Assembly (NCBI GenBank): GCA_963703895.1
Contig: CAVPFX010000002.1
Coordinates: 372,001 to 436,000, forward strand
Length of the DNA: 64,000 nucleotides
Direction of reading: 5' to 3'
Origin: VRUE01 sp963703895
GTDB lineage: Bacteria > Actinomycetota > Thermoleophilia > Solirubrobacterales > 70-9
Numbering within the stretch: position 1 is the first letter of the stretch; each line of letters starts with the position of its first letter. This document shows positions 1 to 8,176 of the stretch, in pieces. Made by a program: the position numbers and the translations under genes. The notes below the pieces were generated by a model that did not search any database, was not told where the DNA came from, and saw only the letters and a list, made by a program, of their open reading frames with translations.

Positions 1-1
1 T

Positions 2-1723
2 CTCGCCGGGCAGCCGACGATCTGGGCGGGCATGCAGGAGCTCTCCAAGGAAGATCTGAAAAAAGCGGAGTTCGCCGGCTTTCCGATCGTCGCGATCATC
101 CTGCTCGTCATCTTCGGCTCGCTGGCCGCCGCGGCGCTGCCGCTGGTGCTCGGCTTCGTCAGCGTGATGGTCACCGGGGCGCTGATCTACTTCCTCTCGC
201 TGCAGGTAGAGACCTCGGTCTTCGTCACCAACATGGCCTCGATGATCGGCATCGGCGTGGCGATCGACTACTCACTCTTCATCCTCGCCCGCTATCGCGA
301 GGAGCGTGCCGGCGGGCGCGACAAGGACGCCGCCCGGGCCGAGGCGCTCTCCACCTCGGGCTTGGCCGTCGCCTTCTCCGGCCTCGCCGTGATCGTCTCC
401 CTCGCCGGCCTCTGGATGGTCGACAACCAGGCGCTGCGCTCGATGGCGCTGGGGGCGATGACCGTGGTCGCGGTCTCGATCCTCACCGCGGTCACGCTGC
501 TGCCGGCGCTGATCGCGATGCTCGGCGACCGCGTCCTGCCCGGCGGAATCGTCGGCAAGGTGCTGGGGATCTTCCGCCGCAGCGGCGAGCGACCCGATCG
601 CGAGGCCTTCTGGGTGCGCTGGACGACGCGTGTCATGGCCCGTCCCTGGGTGGCGGTTATCGGCGTCTCCTCGGTCCTTCTGTTCCTGGCGATCCCGCTG
701 CTCTCGATCGAGACCGGCACCCAGGCGATCAAGCAGTTCCCCACCGACAGCGACGTGCGGGTCGGCAACGAACTTGCCTCGAAGCAGCTCGGCGGCGGCA
801 CCGATCCGGTGCAGATCGTCGCCACCTTCGGTGACGGCAGCTCGGTTCGCGGCGAGCGCGCGGCCGTAGTCGGCTTCAGTCGCACGATCGAGTCGACCCC
901 TGGCGTCGGCTCGGTGGCAGCGCCGGCCTTTGCCGGTGACAGCGTCCTCTTCCAAGCCACGCCCAGCGCTCCCAGCGAGTCCGACGCGACGATCGCCCTG
1001 GTCGAGCGGCTGCGCGACAGCATCGTGCCCGCCACCGCGCTCGCCCACGTCGCCACGGTTGACGTCGGGGGAGAAACCGCCCGCAGCCAGGATGCCCGCA
1101 CCCAGGTCAGCGGCTCGATGTGGAAGATCATCCTCTTCGTCCTCGCGCTCAGCTTCCTGGTGCTGATGGTGATGCTGCGCTCGCTGCTGCTGCCGCTCAA
1201 GGCCGTGCTGATGAACCTGCTCTCGATCGGCGCCGCCTTCGGCGTCCTCGTCGCGATCTTCCAGTGGGGCTGGTTCTCCAACCTGCTCGGCTTTGAGAGC
1301 CAGGGCGCACTCGACACGATCAACGTGCCGCTGATCTTCGCCATCGTCTTCGGCCTCTCGATGGACTACGAGGTCTTCCTGATGTCGCGAATCCGCGAGC
1401 ACTACCTCGAGCACGGCGACAACGAAAGGGCCGTTGCCGAAGGCCTCTCGACCAGCGCCCGCACGATCTCCTCCGCTGCCCTGATCATGACCTCGGTCTT
1501 CGCCGTCTTCGTCCTCACTGGCGTGCCCTCGATCAAGGAGCTCGGCCTGGGCTGCGCGGTGGCGATCGCCCTCGACGCGACCTTGGTCCGCCTGATCCTG
1601 GTGCCGGCGGCGATGAAGCTGTTCGGCGACTGGAACTGGTGGATGCCCTCCTGGCTTGACCGGGCGCTGCCCGACCTCAGCTTCGAGTCCGGCTCACCCG
1701 AGCCGGAGCCTGCAGAGGCTTGA
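2..1723 (+). CDS. MMPL/RND-family membrane transporter, 5' end outside the window
   Basis: This is the C-terminal 573 residues of an MMPL-type RND transporter, an inner-membrane exporter family driven by the proton gradient that usually moves lipids or drugs. The frame is open from base 2, so the start lies outside the window; family members are usually around 700 residues or more. Two equivalent halves are visible: GIGVAIDYSLF in the first helical bundle and FGLSMDYEVFLMSRIREHY in the second, each with the Asp-Tyr pair typical of the proton relay. An extracytoplasmic stretch of about 150 residues lies between them. The stop codon directly abuts a long inverted repeat. The substrate cannot be told from the sequence. 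Confidence 0.9.
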   Translation, partial: LAGQPTIWAGMQELSKEDLKKAEFAGFPIVAIILLVIFGSLAAAALPLVLGFVSVMVTGALIYFLSLQVETSVFVTNMASMIGIGVAIDYSLFILARYREERAGGRDKDAARAEALSTSGLAVAFSGLAVIVSLAGLWMVDNQALRSMALGAMTVVAVSILTAVTLLPALIAMLGDRVLPGGIVGKVLGIFRRSGERPDREAFWVRWTTRVMARPWVAVIGVSSVLLFLAIPLLSIETGTQAIKQFPTDSDVRVGNELASKQLGGGTDPVQIVATFGDGSSVRGERAAVVGFSRTIESTPGVGSVAAPAFAGDSVLFQATPSAPSESDATIALVERLRDSIVPATALAHVATVDVGGETARSQDARTQVSGSMWKIILFVLALSFLVLMVMLRSLLLPLKAVLMNLLSIGAAFGVLVAIFQWGWFSNLLGFESQGALDTINVPLIFAIVFGLSMDYEVFLMSRIREHYLEHGDNERAVAEGLSTSARTISSAALIMTSVFAVFVLTGVPSIKELGLGCAVAIALDATLVRLILVPAAMKLFGDWNWWMPSWLDRALPDLSFESGSPEPEPAEA

Positions 1724-1837
1724 GGACACACCCCGATAGGGGTTCCACTTAACTTTTTCGGTGGATCCGGATTGGGCTGGCGCCCGTTGCTCCCGACGAA
1801 AAAGTGCAAGACGTTCCACCCCTATCGGGGTGTGTCC
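1724..1837 (+). repeat. Family-A hairpin repeat, copy 1
   Basis: A 114-base inverted repeat fills the gap between the MMPL stop and the amidase start. The outer arms (1724-1743 and 1818-1837) are 20 bases and perfectly complementary. Inside them lie TTCCACTTAACTTTTTCGG on the left and CGACGAAAAAGTGCAAGACG on the right, which pair again over ACTTTTTCG/CGAAAAAGT (1752-1760 with 1797-1805). The same inner sequences recur at 20021-20138 on the other strand, with different but again complementary outer arms. Both copies start at the 3' end of a gene and point the same way as that gene. A structured 3' RNA, a terminator or a REP-like element are all possible. Confidence 0.85.
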
Positions 1838-1851
1838 AATACCCTGCCGCC

Positions 1852-3258
1852 ATGAGTGACGAGCTGGCCTTTGTTGGAGCTGCTCGGCAGGCAGAGATGG
1901 TGCAAGCCGGGGAGGTCTCTCCTAAAGAGCTGGTGCAGCTCTGTCTGGATCGGATCGGGCGGATCGATCCGCAGCTCAATGCTTTTCACAAGGTGCTTGG
2001 TGAGCGGGCGTTGCTCGAGGCCGAGCAGGCTGAAGGGCGGCTGAAGGCGGGGGATGAGCGGCCGCTGTTGGGTGTGCCGATTGCGGTCAAGAACGAAAGC
2101 GACGTTGTCGGCGAGGTGACCAAGTTCGGGACCGACGCCTTCGACCAGCCGGCTGCTGCCGATTGCGAGATGGTGCGGCGACTGCGCGAGGCCGGCGCGA
2201 TCGTCGTCGGGCTCACCCACTTGCCTGAGCTGGCGATCTGCGGCTTCACCGAGTCGGCCACCTACGGCGTCACCCGTAACCCCTGGAACCTGCAGCGCAG
2301 CCCCGCCGGCTCGAGCGGCGGCTCGGCCGCGGCCGTGGCCGCCGGCCTGGTTCCGATCGCCTCGGCCGGCGACGGCGGCGGCTCGATCCGGCTGCCGGCC
2401 GCCTCCTGCGGCCTCTTCGGCCTCAAGCCCTCGAAGGGGCGGATCTCGCTTGCGCCACTGCGCGAAGGCTGGCACGGCCTCGCCGTCAACGGGTGCCTCA
2501 GCCGCAACGTGCTCGACACCGCGCTCTGGCTCGACATCACCGCCGGCGGCTCGCAGGAGCCGGGCGCACCGCCGCTTCCCGACCGCCCCTTCGTCGAGGC
2601 GGCGAAGACCCCGCCCGGCAAGCTGAAGGTCGCCTACTCGACCCTGGCTCCTCGCGCAGCTGCTCCGCCAACCGTCTCGGATGAGGTCAAGCAGGCGGTC
2701 TTCGACGCCGCCGAGCTGATGCGCTCGCTCGGTCACGAAGTCGCCCAGCAGGATCCTGCCTGGGGTGGAATCGGCAACAACATCGCGCCCCGCTTCCTGC
2801 GCGGCGTCGCCGACACCGTCGCCGAAGTGCCGCACCCCGAGCGCCTCGAACGCCGCACCCGCGGCTTCGGCCGCCTCGGCAGCACGATCCCCGACGGCAT
2901 CTACGAGCGCGCCCTGCGCGGCCGCGAGGTGGACGCCGCTCGGGTCAACGCCATCTTCGACTCCTTCGACGTCTTGATCACCCCGGTGATGGGCGGCACC
3001 GCCCTCCCAATCCGCCGCTGGGAGGGCAAGGGCGCCATTCGCACCGTGCTCGGCATGAGCCGCTTCTATCCCTACTGCGTCCCCTGGAACCACTTGGGCA
3101 ATCCAGCCATGTCAGTGCCGACGGGCTTCGCTGACGACGGCATGCCTCTGGCCGTCCAGATCATCGGCCGCCCGGGAGACGAGTCAACCCTGCTCTCGTT
3201 GGCAGCCCAGCTAGAGGCCGAGCGGCCTTGGGCCACCAAGCGTCCTGCTATTTCCTAG
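1852..3258 (+). CDS. Amidase-signature family hydrolase
   Basis: A 468-residue amidase-signature enzyme that hydrolyses an amide bond with a Ser-cisSer-Lys triad. The lysine sits in VPIAVKNESD (Lys80). The glycine/serine loop is PAGSSGGSAAAVAAG (about residues 151-165), and the nucleophile is the serine of GDGGGSIRLPA (Ser178). Length and motif spacing are normal. The frame is open upstream to a GTG at 1804, but that would place the start inside the family-A hairpin. The ATG at 1852 gives MSDELAFVGAARQ, a typical N-terminus, so I use it. There is no GatB or GatC nearby, so a free-standing amidase is more likely than GatA. Substrate unknown. Confidence 0.88.
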   Translation: MSDELAFVGAARQAEMVQAGEVSPKELVQLCLDRIGRIDPQLNAFHKVLGERALLEAEQAEGRLKAGDERPLLGVPIAVKNESDVVGEVTKFGTDAFDQPAAADCEMVRRLREAGAIVVGLTHLPELAICGFTESATYGVTRNPWNLQRSPAGSSGGSAAAVAAGLVPIASAGDGGGSIRLPAASCGLFGLKPSKGRISLAPLREGWHGLAVNGCLSRNVLDTALWLDITAGGSQEPGAPPLPDRPFVEAAKTPPGKLKVAYSTLAPRAAAPPTVSDEVKQAVFDAAELMRSLGHEVAQQDPAWGGIGNNIAPRFLRGVADTVAEVPHPERLERRTRGFGRLGSTIPDGIYERALRGREVDAARVNAIFDSFDVLITPVMGGTALPIRRWEGKGAIRTVLGMSRFYPYCVPWNHLGNPAMSVPTGFADDGMPLAVQIIGRPGDESTLLSLAAQLEAERPWATKRPAIS

Positions 3259-3475
3259 CGGCCCGGGAAATGGTTCCACCAGGGCTGAGTACGGAATAAG
3301 GCTCTAACTCTAATCTGGCAGACTGGCTCATTAGCTTCGCGGCCGGTACAACCTTGGACACGTAAGACCTCCGACTCTGTGCCGATTGTCTAACAGTGGC
3401 TTTCTTCTACCAAGGGAAGTCGGTCATCTCGTTACGATAAGACGACGAACTTTTGTTGGGCACTATTGGTAGCCA

Positions 3476-4243
3476 ATGGACGACTCTCCCGCAAGCAAAT
3501 CGACTCAGGGTAGCCTCGCGGCGGCGCTGGCGAAGATCGCGAACGCTCAAAGCGCTCCCCAGACCGAACTGCCAGCGAGCCTGAAGAAAATCGCTGAATC
3601 TCAGCCAGCACAGGGTAGCCTCGCGGCGGCGCTGGCGAAGATCGCGAACGCTCAAAGCGCTCCCCAGACCGAACTGCCAGCGAGCCTGAAGAAAATCGCT
3701 GAATCTCAGCCAGCACAGGGTAGCCTCGCGGCGGCGCTGGCGAAGATCGCGAACGCTCAAAGCGCTCCCCAGACCGAACTGCCAGCGAGCCTGAAGAAAA
3801 TCGCTGAATCTCAGCCAGCACAGGATAGCCTCGCGGCGGCGCTGGCGAAGATCGCGAACGCTCAAAGCGCTCCCCAGACCGAACTGCCAGCGAGCCTGAA
3901 GAAAATCGCTGAATCTCAGGGCGCACAGTCCAATCTCGCTGCTGCATTGGCCCGTGTTGGAAATGGTCCGCATTTCGATTCCACTGAAGCTGCACGGCGA
4001 GCTGGTATGCGCGATGGCCTCCGGCAGATTGCACCAATTAATCTCAACCCTTGGATGAGGTCCCCCGATGTATTCCGGGCGTCCCCTTTGGGGGAACTGC
4101 AGCAGGACTGGCGCCGATTGGAAAGCGACATTTGGGCAACTGTGGCCAAACTGCGAGAGCAGCTTGACGAGCTCCCAAAGTCTGCTCGGGATCGACTATC
4201 CACTCTGCTTGCCCAGCATTTGCAATCCCGAACGTCGGCATGA
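3476..4243 (+). CDS. Hypothetical protein with four 35-residue tandem repeats
   Basis: A 255-residue protein of unknown function. After a 10-residue lead come four nearly identical 35-residue units (residues 11-150), each Ala/Gln/Ser/Lys-rich with SLAAALAKIANAQ and LPASLKKIAES segments that look helical and amphipathic. A fifth, diverged partial unit (SNLAAALARVGNG) follows. The C-terminal 90 residues are non-repetitive, with WRRLESDIWATVAKLREQL suggesting a helix or coiled coil. No signal peptide or membrane segment is visible. The stop overlaps the start of the next gene (ATGA at 4240-4243), so the two are probably co-translated. The base composition is less GC-rich than the flanks. About 217 bases upstream hold no gene I can recognise. 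Confidence 0.7.
   Translation: MDDSPASKSTQGSLAAALAKIANAQSAPQTELPASLKKIAESQPAQGSLAAALAKIANAQSAPQTELPASLKKIAESQPAQGSLAAALAKIANAQSAPQTELPASLKKIAESQPAQDSLAAALAKIANAQSAPQTELPASLKKIAESQGAQSNLAAALARVGNGPHFDSTEAARRAGMRDGLRQIAPINLNPWMRSPDVFRASPLGELQQDWRRLESDIWATVAKLREQLDELPKSARDRLSTLLAQHLQSRTSA
3506..3925 (+). repeat. Four tandem 105-bp direct repeats inside a gene
   Basis: Four head-to-tail units begin at 3506, 3611, 3716 and 3821. They agree almost base for base, including silent positions; one visible change is GGT to GAT in unit four, whose last codons also differ (GGC GCA for CCA GCA). The unit length is a multiple of three, so copy number can change without breaking the frame. Near-perfect silent identity points to recent expansion or gene conversion rather than old duplication. 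Confidence 0.95.
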
Positions 4244-4815
4244 CTCACCGCGAGTCGTCAGAGCCACCTCGTCGGGTGGGTGCCGAAGGCCCAGAGGACT
4301 CAGGAGTCGATAGTGGACAATCCTCCAACCTGGATGATCTAGAGGGAGTGGAGCCAGATATCGAGGAGACGGAGTCGGAGATTGTCGATCCGTCGGACTC
4401 AGAGGTTCTGGAGGCCGCTATCTTCGCTGCGCAGTTCAGCGGGCCATTGCCGCCCCCCGAAATACTTCGCGCTTATGACAATGTGATCGAGGGCGGTGCA
4501 AGCCGAATCTTCGATCAATGGGAAGCTGAGACACAGCATCGTCACGGGCTCCAAGATCGTGTCGCGGATGCGTACATTGCTGGAATGGCGCGGGCGCAGT
4601 GGATGGCGTTCGGGGTGATCATGGTAATTGGGGTGGGGGGTCTTGTCATAGTTGCGTTGGGGCACCCACTAGTCGGATTTGCGGGTTTCTTCCTAGCGCT
4701 TGCCGCGGTAGCCGCCTCCTTCTACCAGCGTGGCGACCAAAGATCTGACATTGATGCGGGTGAAGAGACCGATTCTGAAGCGCTTGATGTTCCCCAAGAT
4801 TCCGAAGCTGGGTAG
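4240..4815 (+). CDS. DUF2335-family two-helix membrane protein
   Basis: A 191-residue protein. The N-terminal ~60 residues are acidic and low-complexity. From about residue 68 it matches the DUF2335 pattern: GPLPPPEILRAYDNVIEGGA, then a helical segment with ETQHRHGLQ, then two membrane helices (WMAFGVIMVIGVGGLVIVAL and PLVGFAGFFLALAAVAA) and a charged tail. No catalytic residues are apparent. The function of the family is not established to my knowledge; it is often found in mobile or phage-like contexts. It overlaps the repeat-protein gene by four bases, so the pair looks like one translation unit, a possible soluble repeat protein with its membrane partner. Confidence 0.75.
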   Translation: MTHRESSEPPRRVGAEGPEDSGVDSGQSSNLDDLEGVEPDIEETESEIVDPSDSEVLEAAIFAAQFSGPLPPPEILRAYDNVIEGGASRIFDQWEAETQHRHGLQDRVADAYIAGMARAQWMAFGVIMVIGVGGLVIVALGHPLVGFAGFFLALAAVAASFYQRGDQRSDIDAGEETDSEALDVPQDSEAG

Positions 4816-4877
4816 TCTTCGCTGCTGTCCAGTCGAGCTGAGGAGCGTGGCCGACGAGCCCCGGGCCCCTTGACGCC

Positions 4878-6161
4878 CTAGCCGAACACCTTGCGCATCC
4901 GAGCGATCTCACGGATCGAACCGCGGGGTCGGATCCGGCGAGTAAGCACCATCTTCAGCGGATTTGCATCCGGCTTGCTCATCCCGACGAAGTCGGCCCA
5001 GCTTGCCTCGAGCGTCAGCGTCGGGTTTGGAGCTTCACCCGGTTCGGCGCGGGTTGAGCCGTTATCGAGCACCAGGTGCCAGGGGTCGGCGTCGGTGAAA
5101 CGCCACTGGTAGACGAGGGGCGATCCGTTTGCCGCCCGGGGATCCGCCGCGCGCTTGACCACGTCGAAGTAGAGGCGCTGCATCTCGGGGCTGGCCTCGG
5201 GAACCGCCTCGGGCGGGCCGAGGATGCCGGCCTCCATCAGCTTCACCTGGTTCTGGGCGACCTCCTCGGCCGAGGCCTTGGGGTCGAAGGGGAAGACGCC
5301 GGGGGGCATCTCCTCGGTCGGGTAGCCGATCGTGCGCCAGCGCTGGCGGATCAGTTTGAGGCCGAAGGCGAAGATGTCCTCGAGCGAGAAGCCGTAGCAC
5401 TCGGTGTATTCGCGGTCGAAGTTGGGCGGGTAGAAGACCGCCGGCCCGTAGGGCAGCACTTCGCGCAGCAGCTCGACCACCGCCGCTTTGCATTCGTTGT
5501 GGGCGGGGTGCTCGTCGGCGAGCAGCTCGGCGAGCACCTTGACGCCGAAGCCGATGTGGCGCTGCTCGTCGCGGGAGACGTTGGCCATGCCGGCGCTGAA
5601 GCCGGGCATCGTGTCTTCGGAGGAGAAGAAGTCCTCGATGAAATGCTGGCCGGGCTGGGCCAGGGAGCCCTCGACGATCAGGTGGTAGAGCGTGATCGCC
5701 TGCGCGTACTTGGGCAGCGAGCGGTCCTTGCGCAGTTCCTCGGCCATCACGTCGAGGCGGTCGAAGATGCCGCGGTAGCCCCAGTTGAGCTGGGGCAGGG
5801 TGGAGGAGAGCGTCTGCTCGATCGACTCGCCGCCGACGCCGATCACCTCCTTGAAGAAGCGGTGGAAGAAGACCGAGTGGCGCACCTCGTCGACCTGCTG
5901 GGTGGCGAGGAAGTAGGCCTGCTCCTCGGTCGGGGCGGCGGTGATGTAGGGGGCGAGGGTGTCGGCGACGCGGTCCTCGCCGTAGAAGAACATCGAGTAG
6001 ATCCACATCGCCGAGCGCCGCTGGATGTCGCTGAGGCCGTCCCAGCCGTTTTTGTCGGCGGAGAGGTCGATGTCGTAGGCGCTCCAGTTGCCCTGCTCCC
6101 AGCGCTTGTAGAGATCCTCGTAGGTGACGTTGTCCATCAGGCTCTGCGATGCGACGCTCAT
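4878..6161 (-). CDS. Ferritin-like R2 diiron protein fused to a C-terminal SCP2-like domain
   Basis: A 427-residue protein of the ribonucleotide-reductase R2 / R2-like oxidase superfamily. Six diiron ligands can be placed with R2 spacing: Glu62 (YGEDRVAD), Glu92 and His95 (DEVRHSVFF), Glu164 (LIVEGSLAQ), and Glu199 and His202 (RDEQRHIGF). From about residue 330 a separate domain follows (WHLVLDNGS, PTLTLEASWADFVGM, then MVLTRRIRPRGS) that resembles SCP2 lipid-binding domains. A fatty-acid or lipid oxidation role is an inference from this fusion and from the adjacent acyl-CoA synthetase. The ATG at 6161 has a good ribosome site (AAGGAGAG). A second R2 protein without the SCP2 part is at 58307. 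A true nucleotide-reductase role is unlikely without an R1 gene nearby. Confidence 0.8.
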   Translation of the reverse strand: MSVASQSLMDNVTYEDLYKRWEQGNWSAYDIDLSADKNGWDGLSDIQRRSAMWIYSMFFYGEDRVADTLAPYITAAPTEEQAYFLATQQVDEVRHSVFFHRFFKEVIGVGGESIEQTLSSTLPQLNWGYRGIFDRLDVMAEELRKDRSLPKYAQAITLYHLIVEGSLAQPGQHFIEDFFSSEDTMPGFSAGMANVSRDEQRHIGFGVKVLAELLADEHPAHNECKAAVVELLREVLPYGPAVFYPPNFDREYTECYGFSLEDIFAFGLKLIRQRWRTIGYPTEEMPPGVFPFDPKASAEEVAQNQVKLMEAGILGPPEAVPEASPEMQRLYFDVVKRAADPRAANGSPLVYQWRFTDADPWHLVLDNGSTRAEPGEAPNPTLTLEASWADFVGMSKPDANPLKMVLTRRIRPRGSIREIARMRKVFG

Positions 6162-6214
6162 CTCTCTCCTTTTGCTGGCTCCTGCGGGCGGCTGCCCCGG
6201 AGGTTACAGTCAAA

Positions 6215-6230
6215 CTGGCTGGTCAGCCAG
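6215..6230. promoter_or_regulatory. 16-bp palindrome upstream of the R2-SCP2 gene, putative operator
   Basis: CTGGCTGGTCAGCCAG lies 54 bases upstream of the start at 6161. Its complement, CTGGCTGACCAGCCAG, is exactly the sequence found at 58242-58257, 50 bases upstream of the second R2-like gene. Arms of seven bases around a two-base centre are typical of a dimeric repressor such as a TetR-family protein. No TetR-family regulator is encoded in this window. Confidence 0.6.
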
Positions 6231-6267
6231 GAAGCCGCTGTGCGCTTGATCACGCGGCGAGCGCCGC

Positions 6268-7779
6268 TCAGCGCTTCGTCGCCTGGCTGTCCGGCGTCTC
6301 GATCTCGCGCTTGAGGATCTTGCCGGTTGGGCCCTTGGGCAGGTCGTCGAGGAACCAGACCAGCCGCGGGTACTTGTAGGCGGCGATGCGCTCCTTGACG
6401 TAGGCGCTGACTTCCTCGGGCGCCAGCTCCTCGTCCTCGTGGAGGACGACCGCGGCGCCGATCTCCTCGCCCCACTCGTCGTGGGGGACGCCGACGACGG
6501 CGGCTTCGCGGATCTTCGGGTGCTCGAAGAGCACCTCCTCGACCTCGCGCGGGTAGACGTTGTAGCCGCCGCGGATGATCATGTCCTTCTTGCGGTCGAC
6601 GATGTAGAAGCAGCCGTCCTCGTCGGTGCGAGCCATGTCGCCGCTGTGGAACCAGCCGCCGCGCATCGCCTCTTCGGTGGCGTCGGGGCGCTGCCAGTAG
6701 CCCTTCATGATGTTCTGGCCGCGGATCACGATCTCGCCGACCTCGCCCTGGGCAACCTCGTTGTCGTGCTCGTCGACGACCCGCATCTCGACCCCTTCGA
6801 TCGGGGTGCCGATCGAGCCAGGCTTGCGCTCTTTGTCTGGGTGGTTGGAAGAGGAGACCGGCGAGGTCTCCGAGAGCCCGTAGCCCTCGAGCACGATCGC
6901 GCCCATCGTCTCCTCGAAGCCGCGCAGGACCTCGACCGGCATCGAGGCGCCGCCGGTGATGCAGGTGCGCAGCGAGGAGGTGTCGTAGCTCTCGCGCTCG
7001 GGGTGGTGAAGCAGGGCGCCGAACATGGTCGGCACGCCGTAGAAGTGGGTGACCTTGTCGCGCTGCATCGTCGCCAGCGCCTCGCCGGGGTCGAATTTCG
7101 GCACCAGGGTGAGGCAGGCGCCGACCTTCAGCGAGGCGTTCATGCCCACGGTCTGCCCGAAGGAGTGGAAGAGCGGCAGGGCGCCGAGCACGACGTCGCC
7201 CTCGGCGATCTCGCAGGTTTTGCGGCTGGATACGTCGGCGTTGTGGAAGAGGTTGTGGTGGGTCAGCTCGGCGCCCTTGGGCTTGCCGGTCGTTCCCGAG
7301 GTGTAGAGGATGACCGCGGTGTCGTCCTCGGCGGTCTCGTGGAGACCCTGCGCCGGCTCGTGCTCGGCCAGCGTGGCCGCGAAGCTCGCCGGCTCGACCT
7401 CGATCAGCTCTACTCCGGCCTCGGCCGCGCCCTCGCGCGCCTCCTCGGCAAAGCCGTGCCAGGCGAGCAGCAGCTTCGAGCCCGAGTCCTCCAGGTAGAA
7501 GGCGATCTCGCGCCGCTTCAGCAGCACGTTCATCGGCACGACGATCGCCCCGGCGCGCAGCACCCCGTAGTAGGCGACCGGGAAGTCGGGGACGTTGGGC
7601 AGCATCACCCCGACGCGGTCACCCGGCTCGATGCCCTTCTCGCTCAGCAGGGTCGCCAGGCGGGCGCTGCGCTGGTCGAGCTCGCCGTAGCTCAGCTCCG
7701 CGTCGCCGAGGCGGATTGCGGGCAGCTGCGGCGCCTTTGCGGCGCTCTCGGTCAGCAGCGATGCGAGATTGAGGCCCAT
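6268..7779 (-). CDS. Fatty-acyl-CoA synthetase (AMP-forming)
   Basis: A 503-residue member of the ANL adenylating family that activates a carboxylic acid with ATP to an acyl-adenylate and then to the CoA thioester. All core motifs are seen: the P-loop YTSGTTGKPKGAELTHHN (about residue 160), EGYGLSETSP (A5), GGWFHSGDMA (A7), DRKKDMIIRGGYNVYPREVEE (A8), and the catalytic lysine in PKGPTGKILKRE near the C-terminus. Length is normal for medium- or long-chain fatty-acyl-CoA ligases, but the chain length used cannot be judged. It lies 17 bases downstream of a small dimeric-barrel gene and upstream of the R2-SCP2 gene, suggesting a lipid-handling cluster. Confidence 0.88.
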   Translation of the reverse strand: MGLNLASLLTESAAKAPQLPAIRLGDAELSYGELDQRSARLATLLSEKGIEPGDRVGVMLPNVPDFPVAYYGVLRAGAIVVPMNVLLKRREIAFYLEDSGSKLLLAWHGFAEEAREGAAEAGVELIEVEPASFAATLAEHEPAQGLHETAEDDTAVILYTSGTTGKPKGAELTHHNLFHNADVSSRKTCEIAEGDVVLGALPLFHSFGQTVGMNASLKVGACLTLVPKFDPGEALATMQRDKVTHFYGVPTMFGALLHHPERESYDTSSLRTCITGGASMPVEVLRGFEETMGAIVLEGYGLSETSPVSSSNHPDKERKPGSIGTPIEGVEMRVVDEHDNEVAQGEVGEIVIRGQNIMKGYWQRPDATEEAMRGGWFHSGDMARTDEDGCFYIVDRKKDMIIRGGYNVYPREVEEVLFEHPKIREAAVVGVPHDEWGEEIGAAVVLHEDEELAPEEVSAYVKERIAAYKYPRLVWFLDDLPKGPTGKILKREIETPDSQATKR

Positions 7780-7796
7780 CGTCGTGCGTGCTGTCC

Positions 7797-8084
7797 CTAG
7801 GGCTTGGTCAGGTGGTGGACCGGGAACTCTTTGATGTCGGGAGGTCCTTGGAAGGCACGGTCGCCCATCTCCTGAATCGCCGGTCCAAGCCGCGAGCCCT
7901 GGAAGCGGTCGAAGTGGTCGCGCGACTCCCAGAAGTCGATGATGCCCCAGCCACCCTCGATCGGCCCAGCCGCGTGAAAGATCAGGCCCTCGGGCGGATT
8001 GGCGTCGACACCCATGTGGGAGTGCAGCGCGTCGTACTGATCCTGCGTACCGCCCTCGAACTTGAGTCGTAGTCCAACCGCCAT
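7797..8084 (-). CDS. Small dimeric alpha-beta barrel protein (monooxygenase-like)
   Basis: A 95-residue protein that looks like the dimeric alpha-beta barrel / antibiotic-biosynthesis-monooxygenase fold: a first strand MAVGLRLKFEG, a helix QDQYDALHSHMG, the strand GLIFHAAG, then WGIIDFWESRDHFDRF, the characteristic Trp/Phe-rich strand and helix. The frame is open far upstream, but the ATG at 8084 has a strong GGAGGAGG ribosome site and gives the expected size. It is the first gene of the minus-strand pair with the acyl-CoA synthetase, 17 bases apart. Members of this fold include heme-degrading and quinone-forming enzymes as well as proteins without known activity, so no reaction is assigned. 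Confidence 0.7.
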   Translation of the reverse strand: MAVGLRLKFEGGTQDQYDALHSHMGVDANPPEGLIFHAAGPIEGGWGIIDFWESRDHFDRFQGSRLGPAIQEMGDRAFQGPPDIKEFPVHHLTKP

Positions 8085-8176
8085 CGCTTCCTCCTCCGTA
8101 GAACCCTGAGTACCGGAGCGAGCATAACCCGCCTGGGAACGATGAGGTTGGCGTTGGGCATGGATATGCTCAGCGC

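Noticed and set aside
272..1414. Long minus-strand open frames opposite the MMPL gene
   Set aside because: Composition is Glu/Asp/Gly/Arg-rich without any fold pattern; high GC leaves antisense frames open. The same reasoning removes many other long shadow frames.
1804..1851. GTG 1804 as the amidase start
   Set aside because: It lies inside the family-A hairpin and adds residues unlike amidase N-termini; ATG 1852 fits better.
3506..3925. A CRISPR-like array
   Set aside because: The units are contiguous 105-bp repeats with no unique spacers and lie in an open coding frame.
3407..4037. Minus-strand open frames across the 105-bp repeats, which also look repetitive
   Set aside because: They are repetitive only because the DNA is. 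The plus-strand frame has the coherent helical composition and the ATGA coupling to DUF2335.
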